The notes beneath the pieces are model-generated. The model worked only from the letters and a program-made list of their open reading frames with translations, was not told where the DNA came from and did no database searches. The position numbers were made by a program, and so were the translations under genes. DNA of 64,000 nucleotides from Udeniomyces pyricola (Eukaryota > Basidiomycota > Tremellomycetes > Cystofilobasidiales > Mrakiaceae). This document shows positions 1-11,546 of the stretch, piece after piece. Position 1 is the stretch's first letter. The number at the start of each line of letters is the position of its first letter. The stretch is taken from positions 435,543-499,542 of the forward strand of contig BCIK01000018.1 of NCBI GenBank assembly GCA_039545295.1, read 5' to 3'.

Positions 1-131
1 GACGCTGCCCGTCCATCGAACCATGTCCTACAAAGAACGAAGCCATCAAAGCCATCTTTCAAGACGGTACCGAAGCGTTAGGGTGTGCTCTCATCGGTGC
101 CGACGGCGTTCACAGCAAAGGTAAATTATTC

Positions 132-168
<37 letters not shown>

Positions 169-2001
169 CGAAAAACACTCAAGGGCGTCTTCCTGCTTCG
201 GCCCGAGTGCTTGCTTGATTCTGTTAACCGCTGACTCAAATCTGCATGTTAATCCTTTGGTCTGCGGTGGGTACCGACGTTCTGACAGTCCGAAAGCAAC
301 TCCTTCCATCCGTCGAACCGACCGTCCTCCCCGTCGTTTGCTATACAGGTACTTTGTTTCCCTCATCACGATAAATCCCATATCTTAAACTTCGTCCCCC
401 CCCCCCCCTCTCCCCCCCCCTTCTCCCCCTTACCCCCCTGCTCCCTTTTCTTTCTTCTTCTTTGCCTTACATCCCAAACCTACTTGGCCTTTAGAGACAA
501 ACTCAACGCTCGCTTTGTTGAATCTCAAAATCAGGCACCTGGCGAGTCCCATCCTCGATCCTCCTCGCTGAGAAACGCGCCGATCCCACCGCCGACGTCT
601 ACCTCGTCCATGCCGCTCCCAGCCCAACCGCGAACGGTGACGACCCAACGGCCACCTCTGGGACCGCTCTCTTCAGCTTCGGTTACAATGCCTTCAACCG
701 CCAAGTTGCCCACCAGCAATGGACGTACCTTCGGAAACCCAGGCGAGACGGAGACGATCCGCTTTGGAGACCTGAGAGGTCGTTGGGTCAGGCCAAAGAA
801 ATCCCAAAAGAGGTGTTCGAAGAGGTTCGTTTTCTTCTTCTTCTTTTCATTCGAATCAACATCGCGGAACCCTCTTTCTTCCTCATCTACGTCGCTTGTT
901 CTCGCTTGCTTGACCGTTTCTTCTTTTCCTTGCATCGCATTGCGAAGGAGAAGAGGTAGAACGCAGCGTGTAACCGAAAAGCTTCGACCCCCCTTCCCCC
1001 CCTTCTCTCTTCCCCTCTTCCATTATCATGCTCTGTTTCCTTGTAGTAACAAACCCTCTTATCTCCCTCTATGCACCTATACACATTCGCTTACCTTTTC
1101 ATCTCTCTTTCCCTTTCCTCCCTCTCTCCTTTTTGCCCCTTAGATCCACGCTCTCGCCAAGACGGCGAACCCAGATTACGCCCAGTTCATGTCGCGCATC
1201 CTCCCAGATGACACTGGCGCGCGACAGTACCATTGGCTCATGCGGACGCTCCGGCTGGGAACGCCTGAAGCGGTCGAAGTGGCCAAACGGGCCGTGCCAG
1301 GAGGAAACAAGGTGTTTTTGATGGGTGATGCAGCGCATGCGATGCCGATTGGTTCGTTTTTTTTTCTTCTTGTCTCTCTGTGCTTCTCAACCTCTTTTGC
1401 TCTTTATCTGTATCTCCGCATCTTCCTTGCTGAAATAACAAGAAAGACACCTCGTATCTCTGGTACTTGATGACTGACTGACCTTCGTGTCCCATCTACT
1501 CCTTCTCTCCTTTTTTTTTCTCTCTCTCTCTTCAAAACCCTCAATCTCATCTCAATTCTGCTCTTCGTCAATCGTTACCTTCATCTCGACCTCTTCCTCT
1601 CCTTTTCCTCCCGTCCTTCGTCCTTTCTTTTCCTTTTCATAAACCTTCGTCTTTTTTCTTCTTCTTTCTCTCTCTCTCTCTCTCTCTCTTCTTCTCCTTC
1701 TCTCGATCTAGTCCAAGGCGACGGTGGGAACCATTCGATCCTCGACGGTCTTCATCTCGGACTCTACCTCGCTGCCGCTTTCAAGAAACTCACCACTACC
1801 ACCCCCACCACCATCACCACTACTACGACTACTCCCACCTCCAACCCGACGACGACGTCTCCATCTCCTTCTTCTTCGCCTTCGCTCCTTCTGCTGGACG
1901 TCCTCGCTGGCTTTCACGCGCGTGAAGCCGATCGATGGGAGACCGGGGTAGCGACGAGTGAAGCTCGGTTGTTGACGTGCTTGGAGACGCCGCTTCGGTA
2001 A
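1..2001 (+). CDS. FAD-dependent monooxygenase, 5' end outside the window
   Basis: This is the 3' part of a flavin-dependent aromatic-ring-hydroxylase-type monooxygenase, which would use NAD(P)H and O2 to hydroxylate a small molecule; the substrate cannot be read. I splice five exons at about 1-120, 289-348, 535-824, 1144-1351 and 1712-2001. Exon 1 carries the family motif GADGVHSKV, after which the frame continues as RKQLLPSVEP. Exon 4 ends in the second FAD-contact motif, MGDAAHAMP, and exon 5 continues with QGDGGNHSILDGLHLGLYLA. The N-terminal GxGxxG nucleotide fold lies upstream of the window. A Thr-rich stretch (about residues 25-45 of the last exon) interrupts the C-terminal helix region. 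Two donors read GTTCGT rather than GTAAGT or GTGAGT. The introns are strongly C/T-rich, and intron 1 holds a run of 32 A. The family is secure; internal exon edges come from frame continuity. Confidence 0.8.
135..166. repeat. Poly-A tract (32 A) in intron 1
   Basis: An uninterrupted run of adenines lies just inside the first intron of the monooxygenase gene. Its length may be unreliable in the assembly. Confidence 0.95.
1668..1689. repeat. (CT)n microsatellite in the last monooxygenase intron
   Basis: A CT dinucleotide run sits in the roughly 360-nt intron between the GDAAHAMP exon and the last exon. It is part of a longer pyrimidine-only stretch leading to the acceptor. Confidence 0.9.
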
Positions 2002-2925
2002 AGGAAGGGGGAAGGGGGAGGTGACCTCTGTTTGGCTTGATGTTTGAGCTAAGAGGGGGGGAACCATAGAGGCTTTTTCATGCTTGGGCGCGCGCCGGGG
2101 TTATATACATGATAATCATATAATTATGCACGGTGAACAAACTCGACATATATCTACGTCCCTTGACCAGTCGACGTACTCGACGTCGTGAGGGCCGTTT
2201 AATACGTTCCGGCCCTGTAGACATATATATATATATATAATACATCAACTGAATTCATTGACGTCGGGTGATGATGATGATGATGCACTCACGCACGCGC
2301 GCGCGACGTGATTCATCCCATAGACCCAGGTCTTGGTAAGACAGAGAACCGAAAAAAAAAAAGAGAAACAAATAAAAAGAGAGATACGAGATGAAAAAGA
2401 AAAAAGAAAAAGGAAAAAGAGTAACCCAAGACGTCAAAAGCGAATCGAAAAAAAAAAGAAAAAAAAGAGAAAAGAAAAGCAAAAGAAAGCAAAAAACAAA
2501 AAAAAAGCAAATATATATATATCTTGTCCGAAAAAAAAGGGAACCCCCCCTGATTTCCTCCTCCCCCCCCTCCTCCTCCTTTCCTTTCCTTTCCTTTCCC
2601 CTTCGCGCGCGCACCTGCAGCAGCGTTGCTCTAACCAGCTGGTTTACATAGCACCGGCACTCCCAGCACAAACAAACCCATGAGGCCGAAACCCCGGCAG
2701 CCAAAGTAAAAGCCAAGCCAAAAGCCAGCCGCCCAGCTTGACTACTAACTAACGCTCGCCAATCCTCCAGATCACCGGACCGAAGAACCTGAAAAAAGAT
2801 TTCGTTCGATCCCATCCACCCATTCTCCTTCGATATCCCAACACGTCATCCCCCCCCCCTCTTCCCCCTGTCCCCCTCCCCTCCCCTCTCATTTTTCCTT
2901 TTTTGGCTCGTCTTCTTTTTTCCAA
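2002..2925. other. Tail-to-tail intergenic region
   Basis: No gene is seen. It holds a TA repeat near 2225-2240, a GAT repeat near 2268-2283, and an A/G-rich plus strand from about 2340 to 2540, followed by C/T-rich sequence. The two convergent genes must both terminate here. Long low-complexity open frames in the region are base-composition artefacts. Confidence 0.7.
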
Positions 2926-5900
2926 TTAAGCGCCCACCATCATCATCTCCCTCAAGATCGCCGTCGACCTCCTCGCGTCATCTTCTTCTTCTTCTCCCAC
3001 CACCGCGTCGGACGCCGTCGCCGACTGCATCATGACCAACGTCTTCTTCCCCTTCCCACCACCACCACCGCCACCGCTGGCAGACACCTGCTTCCCTCCT
3101 CCAAGTTTCGACGATCGGTACACAAAGAAACTCGGAGGTTTCTCCGCTGGCGTCTTCAACGCGTCATCTTCCTCTTCTTCTTCCTCGTCGTCATCGTCGT
3201 GGTCGTGGTGTCGATCCGACTCGAACCCGGGCAACGTCATCGTCGGTTGGGGTTGGAAGAACAACGGGAGATGAGAAGAAGAGGAGGCGACACCAGCAGC
3301 AGCAGCAGCAGTAGCAGCGACGGAATCAGACAGGTCGTTCGAGGTCGGACGCCCCGACGGTTTCGAGAAAATGGACGACGAAGAGACAACGACGGAAGAA
3401 GGATCAAAAGATGGCTGGTTTAAAGCAGTCGTCGTCGGCGTCGGAGAGAACAAGGATTGCAAAGGCAAAGTGTGTGTCTTGCCGACGTTGTTGGACGAGC
3501 CTTGCGGCGCAGGAGCTAAGGGAAAAGACAAATTGAAGAGACAGAAAAAAAAAAACAAGTCGTGAGAAGGAGATGTGATACAGAAAAAGAGAAGGATGTG
3601 TGTGTGTGTGTGTGTGTGTATGTGGAAGGTTATGTGGATCGGAAAAAGAAACGTACCTTCTTCCTCTTCCTCTTCACTCTCACCCTCTTCTCCCTCATCC
3701 TCATCGTTTCCCTCAAACAAATCTCCCTTTTCCCCGGTACCTCCCCCTTCGTCCATGTCGCCATCGGCTGCCCCATCCGCCTTCCCATCCTCGACCCATC
3801 GCCCTCTCCAATCGACGCGTTCGAGCTCCTCCAAGCTCGTCGGTCGTTGCCTCAACCACGTCATCCTCGGTCCACTCCTCGCGCGTTCGCTCACTTTGAA
3901 GCCGTAGATCTTCTTCTCGTACACCTCGCCGTACGCGGCTTTTTGACCCCCGTGCGGGTCGGGATTACGGAACGGTTGGGGTGGGTTCGTCGTCGTCGTC
4001 GTTGTGCCCGAAGCGGTCGAAGCAAGTTGAGGCGCCGAGGATGAGGCCGAGGAGGATGAAGAAGGGGCCGCACCCGAAGTGTTGGCTCGGTTTGAAGGCG
4101 TGAAGAAGGGAGCAGGGAAGAGCTCGCGGTAGGTCTGGTAGAACAAATGAGGGAACGTCGTGCCAAAGAAGGCGCCTAGAAAAAAAAAAAAACCCCGTTT
4201 CCCCATCCAACCGAATGCACAAGGAGAACGAAGCAAACAGAAGCAAGAGAGATCGGAAACAAGATGATGATGAGCACGCGTAGGAAATCAGCCAAGTCCT
4301 TGTTTTGTTGTTGTTATTTTTGGGGGAGGGGGAGGAGGACGAGCTGTGTTCTCACCATCGACGCCCTGGAATCGACTACTGGGCGGGCTGTAGATGTCGC
4401 CGCAGTTAGGGCAGTACAGCTTGACCGTGTCGAGACCCGGCTGATCCGATCGACCGCATGGAATGACGGCCGTCGCGTGGCAATAGACCCGAGGGCACGC
4501 TCCAAACGTCTTGTTCACCTGGAGGGGGGGGGGGGGGGGGGAGTTGGGTTCGGATGATGCAAAGGACGAAAGAAAGGACACAAATCTCGCGTGAGTTGGG
4601 GGAGCGAACAGGACGCCAGAGGTATCGACGCGAATCGTTCACTCGAGTGAACGGGAGGAACCAAGGACGCGAGCAGGAGGGATAAGAAAGGGAGAAAGGG
4701 GGGGGGGAGGGAGGAGGATATCACACTGAACGGACCATTGCTTGGAGACCTTGTCGGGTGAGGATATATCGCTGATGAACGAGGCCATAGAGAAGCTCGG
4801 CCGATGACTCAACGATGGAGACGTCGGGGATCTTGAGCGAATCCTCTTCTAGGATTGCGGACGAAGAAGGGTTCGTTCGGTTCGGTTTTCGAGGTTTCCG
4901 GCGAGACGACCGAGGGATGCGATGGGTGTGGGGGAGAGAGGGGTTGATCAGTCGTTTGAACATCTATATGTTGCCTTCCTCCTTCTTGCGGAGGATATGC
5001 ACAAGAGAAGAGAGAAATGGGGTTGATGCATACCTGGTTCGACGTCGAGGACCATCTCCAAGGCTTCCTTCCAGAAGGGCACCATGCTTTGAAGGCCTGG
5101 GTGAGCGAGAGTCATGATGGACGCGTAACGGGATGAGTGAATGCGATCAAGCGGCGACCGGCCGGAGAAATGGATGGACGGGAAGAACCGTTGATGTCCT
5201 ATCCTCCTTTGTCCTCTCTGGTCTCTTCTGAGGAGAGACAAGTCGTCGAGGAAGGAAGCGATGAGAAGGAGGATCCGAGAGAGAGGGTCGGGTCAAGCTT
5301 ACCCGTCAGGTTGAAGTCATCCTCAATGAACTCCTCGGCAACCTCACAAAAGTACTCGTGGCCCGGAAGCGACGTGAACCACGTCTGGTGGGAATCGTTT
5401 GGAGATCCCGTCAAGAATGCAGGTCAGTTGACCTGGGCTGAGAAAGAACGAGGAAGAGAGAGAGAGAGATGGATACACAGGGGCAGAAGGAGAGAGAGGA
5501 GAGAAGAGGGAAGGGCGGGGGGGAAGGCAAGCGAGCTTCTGCAAGAGAGAGAGGAGGAAGGGAGGGAGGTAGGAACGGGAGACACGACTGACGATCCAAG
5601 TAAGGGTCGAGGTTTGGGTTGACGATGGAGGAGATGAGGAGGCTGAGGGGTAGGATAGATTGGACGCGTCAGTCAGTATTGGGACGTGGTGTGTATTGGG
5701 TTGAGTTGACGGACAAGGAGGAACATGTGAGATATGGGAGATGAGGCCGGGGTAAGGGGAAAGGGAAGGAGAGGGGGAAGTCGCAAGAGAGAAAGCGGAA
5801 GCAGGGGAAGAAAGAGAGAGAGAGAGAGGAGAGAAGGAGAGAGCCAGCCAGACAGACAGGAAAAGACAAAGGTTCTATGGACTGACCGTACTCCAAGTCG

Positions 5901-5929
5901 TCGTCCTGGTTGATGGTGTCGGGGTCCAT
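2926..5929 (-). CDS. CKB1: Casein kinase II regulatory subunit beta, with extended C-terminus
   Basis: This is the regulatory beta subunit of protein kinase CK2, which dimerises through a zinc finger and holds two catalytic alpha subunits. Spliced exons give, in order: an acidic start MDPDTINQDDDLEY; WFTSLPGHEYFCEV with EEFIEDDFNLTG; FWKEALEMVLDVEP; ELLYGLVHQRYILT; the zinc finger with CPRVYC and CPNCGDIYSP; then FGTTFPHLFYQTY and KIYGFKVSERARSGPRM. The four zinc cysteines are present. About 60 Ser/Thr/Pro-rich residues are inserted before KIYGFKV. After the core the protein continues through an acidic Glu/Asp segment and about 200 further residues with poly-Ala, poly-Asp/Glu and poly-Gly; the family normally ends shortly after KIYGF. 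The last intron (about 3516-3656) is 141 nt and stop-free, so retaining it would keep the frame. The exon 1/2 junction near 5420-5890 is not resolved. It is divergent from the RPA34-like gene. Confidence 0.9.
3595..3619. repeat. (GT)n microsatellite in the last CK2 beta intron
   Basis: A GT run on the plus strand lies inside the stop-free 141-nt intron. If that intron were retained, the minus strand would read it as alternating His and Thr. Confidence 0.9.
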
Positions 5930-6371
5930 GTGTGGATAGGGTGTAGGCAAGGGAGATTGGAGAGGGGGGAAAGAAAGAGAAGGGAGGGTGTCGAGACTGA
6001 GAAGCTGTTGATGGGAACGGTCAGATGAGGATGACATATGGATTGATATGTGACATGTCATATGTATATATCTGTCATCCCTCAAGCGTGTCAAGTCTCG
6101 ATCAACGTTCAATAAACGGCATGGCCGGCGGCCGCTGGACCTAAGCCACTTGTCGCTTCGAATAAGTCGCCCTTCAAGCTGACGCCCATCCTCGCTCATC
6201 ATCAGCCAGTCAACCCCTCGCCTTCATCCGCCCGCTGGCCGAGGATTTTGGTTGGAATCAACCGATCCAGCTTGGCCCTTGACTTTCCTCCCTTGACTTC
6301 CTTCCTCCTTCAACTGCCTCCTCCCCCCCTCCCACCCCCCCTTCCCCCTTCCTCTCTTAACAACCCCAACC
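5930..6371. promoter_or_regulatory. Shared promoter region between CK2 beta and RPA34-like gene
   Basis: These 442 bp separate the start codons of two divergent genes, so both promoters must lie here or overlap the genes. An AT-rich element with TATATA is seen near 6063-6070, and a C/T-rich leader runs into the plus-strand start at 6372. No specific operator was recognised. Confidence 0.5.
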
Positions 6372-8440
6372 ATGTCCTCCCCATCAGGCTCCGACTCTGA
6401 CTCTGACTCGTCCTCTCGTATCGACGCCACTCCAGCCCCATCCACCGCCCGAACATCTTCTACCAAAAAGACCGCTGCCAAAGCCAACGCCGCCGCCGCC
6501 GCCAAATCCAAAGGCAAGAGTCGCGAAACCATTTCGTCCGACGAAGACGACACCGACAGCGATGATGACGACGAGAACACTCGCGTCCGAATCTCGAGGG
6601 AAACGTAAGTCTTTTGCATCCAGACCAAGTTCGAATCAAGAAACACGGGGGAGGAGTTCGAATCCCTTGGGTCATTTCACCCTGTCCATGGCATGCATAC
6701 ATGACGTTGGATATCCATCCAAAATCAGAACCACGACAGATAGAATCTCTCTCCCTCTCTCTCTCTCTAGCTAGCCCTTTCCTTGCTCGTCGCCCTTTTG
6801 TCAACCCGAGTCCTCCGCTATTGGCTTTCAAAACTCTCCTTCCTGGTCTCCTAATCCCATAGAAACCCTTCTTACCCAAAAACAAAAAGAAAAAAAAAGC
6901 ACAACTAACCCTCTTGAACCATCTCACTTACCCTCTCGTCTTTTTCCCTCTCTCTCTCTCTGTGTCTTTCTCTCAACCCTTCTCTCTAACCCTCCCCCCC
7001 CCCGGTGGGTTTGTCCTTCCTTTTCCTGTTTTACGGCCTTTTCTCTACACGGTTCATAGCAAGTACCGTCCTCCTCATGGCATGACCCCCATGACAATCC
7101 AATACTCGTCCACTCCCTTCGATTACGACACCCTTGTCAAGAACCCTCATCTCGAACTCTGGGCGATTCGAATCCCCGATACCGTAAGGAGTTCCTTTCT
7201 TTCGCCAATCAAAACAAAAACAAATAAACATAAACATCATCATTCAATGGAGGAAGAAGCCTTCAATGAGAATCACAGCCGATAATGACTTCTAACAAAA
7301 CAAAAAACACAAAAACAACACCCTTGTTTTCTTTTTCGACACTCGCAATCGATTTTAATCCCCCCCCCCCTCCTCCCCTGCCCCATGCCTGCCTCCCCCC
7401 CCCCCACTTCCCGCGTTCGTTGGCATCAAACCAGATCAAAGCCAAGAACCTAGCCGATCTCCACGTCTCAGTCCCAGGCGCGCCCGGGATCGGAGAGACC
7501 TCTGGCTCCCTCAAACACAAAAACGTCGATTACGCCCTCAAGTTGTCGTCTACCGCGGACGCGGCAGAAGAACTCGGTTCGCTCCGAGCCTTGTTGCCAC
7601 GGAAAGCGAAGAATGGGTACTTTGTTGGTACGTGTTTGTTTAGTGTCTTCTTCTTCTTCTTCTTTTTTGTCTTTCTTTTCTTTGTTTGGTTTTTTTTTTT
7701 TTTCTGGCTTGTCTTGGCTTGTTTGTTTGTTTGAAAGAGAGAGAGGGAAGGAGGGCGGAAAGGCGATGATGGAAAGGAGAGCGAGGCGAGTGGAAAGAGA
7801 AGAAGAAAGAAAGAAAGACGTAAAAGAAACCAGGATGGAAAAAAAAGGGGTTTTTATTTGGTCATAGGTGTTTTGTGTCTCCCGTTATACAACCCAGACC
7901 AAACACAAAAAAAAATAAATCTCAACCTTACCCCCCCCCCCCTTCCTCCTCCTCCTTCCCCTTCCTTTTTTTTTTTTTCATCCTCCAGCTCCCAAACCCA
8001 TCTCCAGTCACCTCGTTCTCGCTCCTATTCCCCTCAAATCCTCTGCCCCCTCCACCCTTTCTCCTCCCACCACCACCACCTCCTCCTCTTCCTCTCTCAA
8101 CAACCCTCCTCTTTCCACCCGTTACGTTCCCCCTATCAAACCCCCTCGTCTCCAACCGGTCGACAAACTCAAGTTCCGCAACAAACCCTTCGGCTACGGC
8201 GTCCCCAACCTCCTCGCCGAACACGAACGCGCTCTCACCTTTGCCAAAGATAAATTGGCCATCGCGCAGGAAGGGGAAGTCAAAGGTGGGATGGAGGTCG
8301 TGATGGATGTGGAGGAGAGTAAAGGGGAGATGAAGAAAGTGAAGCGGGATAAGAAGCGGAAGTCGATGGCGGATGCAGGAGAGGTAGGGGGAACCCCAGG
8401 TGGGGAGGAGAAGAAGAAGAAGAAGAAGAAATCAGCTTGA
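6372..8440 (+). CDS. RPA34: RNA polymerase I subunit RPA34-like
   Basis: This is a probable RPA34.5-type subunit, which in yeast pairs with RPA49 as the TFIIF-like heterodimer of RNA polymerase I in the nucleolus. There are four exons at about 6372-6604, 7060-7183, 7435-7627 and 7989-8440. The N-terminus is Ser/Asp-rich and acidic (SGSDSDSDSSS, SSDEDDTDSDDDDE). The central part has YRPPHGMTPM, then LELWAIRIPDT joined to IKAKNLADL, and VDYALKLSSTA, the pattern of the RNA_polI_A34 domain. The C-terminus ends in a Lys run of the type seen in yeast Rpa34, compatible with nucleolar targeting. Exon 4 also carries an intervening Pro/Ser/Thr-rich stretch. All junctions keep the frame, with donors GTAAGT, GTAAGG and GTACGT. 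RPA34 homologues diverge strongly, so the call rests on domain order, the LWAIRIP-like strand and the tails; another nucleolar protein is possible. Confidence 0.65.
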
Positions 8441-9143
8441 TTCAATCGAAATCTTACCACACACACACACAAAAAAAGTACATATATAAAAGTACACGTT
8501 CATCCCCCTGTAGTCACCTTCACACACACACACACCTCTCTCTCTCTCTTCCAGGGAGACGTCGACAGATGTCTTAGAGAAGGGGGAAGTTCTCTTTATA
8601 CTATCGGGTTTCTTCTTCTTCTTCTTCCATCTTTTTTTTTTTTTGGTTTCTCCTTGATGGCATGTCGATCAACTCTTTCCTCGTCACCGTCCCAATTGCT
8701 TGACTATCTGTTACTACTCACTGATCTTCGATGTTGCCTTCATAATTCATCAGATTGCTGGCCTTTACTCTTTTTTTCCCCTCTTTTATTTTCTTTGCGC
8801 GGACTCCTCGGTTTGGTCGTTTAGGCCTTCGGCTCAAAGACGAACGTTACCGAACCGTCCAGCCAAGTCGTACAGTCCATGCTTCATACAAAGTTGTGAA
8901 TAACAATAAACCCCCCTCCCCCCTCCCCCCCACAGAACAAATACACTCGGAAACCTAACCAGCTCCTTCCGAGCTTTCTTCCTTCCTCTGTCCGGCAACT
9001 CCTTTTCCTCTCCTCCTCCCTTCTTCCTTCCCCCCTCCCTCCTTCCTCCTATCTCAAACAGGATACAAATATAGAGCATCTGCATCAACCTAACCACCAT
9101 GCTCATCAGCGACTACTGCCGGCTCCTTTGCCAACCTTCAAAA
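8441..9143. other. Tail-to-tail intergenic region
   Basis: No gene is seen. It holds (CA)n runs near 8458-8472 and 8521-8535, a (CT)n run, a poly-T run near 8632-8644, and TATATAAAAG-like sequence near 8481. It must contain the 3' ends of the two convergent genes. Confidence 0.65.
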
Positions 9144-11546
9144 TCACTCCTCATACTGAGCCGTCACGTCCGTCGGTTCCTTGAGCGTATCGATCCACGT
9201 CTTCACCCGTTCATACACGGCAAATACAATCGCTTGGCCTGGTCACGAGGTAGAAACAAAGGTTTCGCAGCATTATAGCCAAAACGCGTCAGGAGTAACC
9301 ATACAGGGCACCGGTCAGTGTCCAGTGTAAAAAGCAGCAAACGGCTGGCCGATACGTTGGGTTTTCGATCGCGCTCGCGCGCTATCGATTGATCTGCGCA
9401 AACGTTTTTCTCTTTTGTTTGTAAGGGAGAGAACAAACAACAACAAAACCGACTCACCGGGTGCGACCCGCATGACCCTAGGGGTGATACCCTTGTAAAA
9501 CGCGCTGACCCCTTCCTGCCTAAACATATCGGTCGCGACCGATTTGAACCGACTAAACGCTGTCTCGCCATCGAGTCGGCTTGCTTTTTGGATCCTCGTC
9601 TTGATCGTATCGATCGGTGCGTTCGAGAATGGGCCCATCGCACCTGAGACGAGGCCGAGCACCATAGTCTGGTACGAAGGAAGAGGCTCCGACGCTGGAA
9701 TCGAGGGCTGGAACTTGTACGCCAGCTTCTTGAACTCCTATTGGCGAGAAGCAAGGGGGGGGGGGGTGCAAGAGGAAAGGACGTAAAGACAGGACAAGGG
9801 GTTTGAGCTCATCGAGGCTTCAAAGAGGGTGGTCCACCTCTCAATCTTGTTTTCTGACCTGGTATGCAGTAAAGTTCACTCCCTGTTGCCAGACAACGGT
9901 TACAGCCAATTGTTAGCGTCGTTCCCGAGATAAATCCCCTGTCCTTCGCTATAACCCTTCGCCTCAAATCCGTTCTCACCTGGTTTGTGGCTTGTCGGAG
10001 AGCCGTCAGGCCGACACCTCGGTAGAGCGTACGAATACCTTCTTCAGACACAATCCGGTACACGCAGTGTGCGGCGTTTCGGTATTTTGGTACCTCGAGG
10101 GGGTCCGAGAGAGAATGCAGTTGTGCTTGCAGACGGATCTTGACGACCTCCATCGGCGTGACTACGACGACCGCCTCTGTTGCTCCAGCAGCGAGACCAG
10201 CTGCGAAAAGGATTTGTCATACATAGCCCACGGGAGATGAGCTGATCTGGTATGACTGATGGGGTAGTATCGCTTTCAATTCCATCAAATAAAGAGGAAG
10301 ACAAACCGATAAAAACCTTGCCCGCCGCGAGCTGACCGTCCACCCCAGCGCCCATTGCACTTTTGTAAACTTAAGGATGAAGCAATGTCAGGAGGAATTG
10401 TCATGATACGGCCAGCACCAGTCTGGATATAATGCGCTTACATTCAAACGACGCAAACCGAGTAGCCATTTTCGGGACCTGTATGATAGTTATAGATCAC
10501 CACCGAGCGGTCATGAGTCTGCATACATACAGGTCCATCGGCTCGATCTTGTCTCGCCCTCCTTGAAGCATCGCAATGGAAATGCACAAGTACTCACGAT
10601 ACCACCAATGACGGCTCCTAGACCTTTGTACAGACCAAGAGGAGTCTCTTTGGCGACGATTTGTTTGCCCGTTGCCAGGAAACCGAGTGGAGGAAGCTGC
10701 AGTCGATGAACGGAATCAGTATCAGATCAGTCAATCTGTCCCCACTGTCTTCCACCCCCCCCCCTATTTATCCTTTTGTTCTGTCTCAACCCATCTTTTT
10801 TTTTCTTCTTAATACTCATCGCAGCCAGCAATCAAGGTATATCTGGAACGAGGACTTACACCTTTCAGCTTCCGCGAGCGAGTCAATTGCATGCGGACCT
10901 AGTACCCGAACCAAAGATTTTCCACGATCAAAGAGAGGTTGGGATTCACGGGAGGGCAAATCGATGAGAGGGAGATTAGATCTCGGGTAAGCTCGGAAGG
11001 AGACGTTGCCGACGGCCGTGCGTGAGGCGCAGAGCGCTGCGAACAGAAAGCTTGGGGCCTTGCTCGACGCACCTTGATGGTGTCTGATTAGGTGCAAGAA
11101 GCCATCGCCGGGATATCAGTGACTGGGTGAGATAGTATCGGTAAGGCATGAGCCATGGGTGGTGACTTACCCAAGGGATGACAAACACCTGAGATGAGAA
11201 GAAAGGTGAAAGAAGAGGTAAGCAGCGAGCCCTCTAGAGGATGATGATGGGCCGGGGAAGACCGTCGGCTAGATCAACAACGGCTTAGAAGGAGAGGGGG
11301 CGGCTTACATGCTTCCGCCATGCCTAAATGAACCATGAACACAACCAAGGTGAACACCAGCCTTGTCAGACAGGAGACCTCAGATACAACTCAAGACAAA
11401 GAAGAAACGAGGCAGAGGATGGACTCACCGGCAATCCCGCCTGCTACGAGGTGAGTTCCGAGCGGGACCTTTTTCTTGGTCGTCGACGACGGAGCAACGG
11501 GTGGGGATTTGGACGAAGAAGAGGTGATAGCGTTGACAGACGACAT
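9144..11546 (-). CDS. SFC1: Mitochondrial succinate/fumarate carrier
   Basis: This inner-membrane carrier exchanges cytosolic succinate for mitochondrial fumarate and links the glyoxylate shunt to gluconeogenesis. All three carrier repeats are found: CHPLDTIKVRMQ, then TPMEVVKIRLQAQ, then NAPIDTIKTRIQK. Between them come GLYKGLGAVIGGIVPKMATR, TLYRGVGLTALRQATNQ and FYKGITPRVMRVAPGQA. The PMEVVKIRLQAQ and ITPRVMRVAPGQA stretches match yeast Sfc1/Acr1 much better than other carriers. The gene has at least ten exons, two of them tiny: 18 nt near 11170-11187, coding CVCHPL, and 24 nt near 9873-9896, coding GVNFTAYQ. The start at 11546 opens a Ser-rich leader before THLVAGGIAG. The C-terminus is a short acidic tail after VYERVKTW. 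The segment between MATRFASFE and the second signature is the least certain splice. Confidence 0.92.

Noticed and set aside
2255..2815. 186-residue Phe/Leu-rich minus-strand frame
   Set aside because: It arises from an A-rich plus-strand tract; the Phe/Leu/Ser run is compositional.
3032..3423. Plus-strand Ser-rich frames over the CK2 beta tail
   Set aside because: Antisense shadows of triplet-repeat coding sequence on the minus strand; no independent start context or homology.
3595..3620. GT, CA, AGCC and CAT tandem repeats as possible CRISPR or minisatellite arrays
   Set aside because: They are simple microsatellites without spacer structure in a eukaryotic genome.
6600..6700. Possible tRNA B-box (GAGTTCGAATCCC) in the first RPA34 intron
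   Set aside because: No matching A-box, anticodon arm or acceptor stem could be folded around it.
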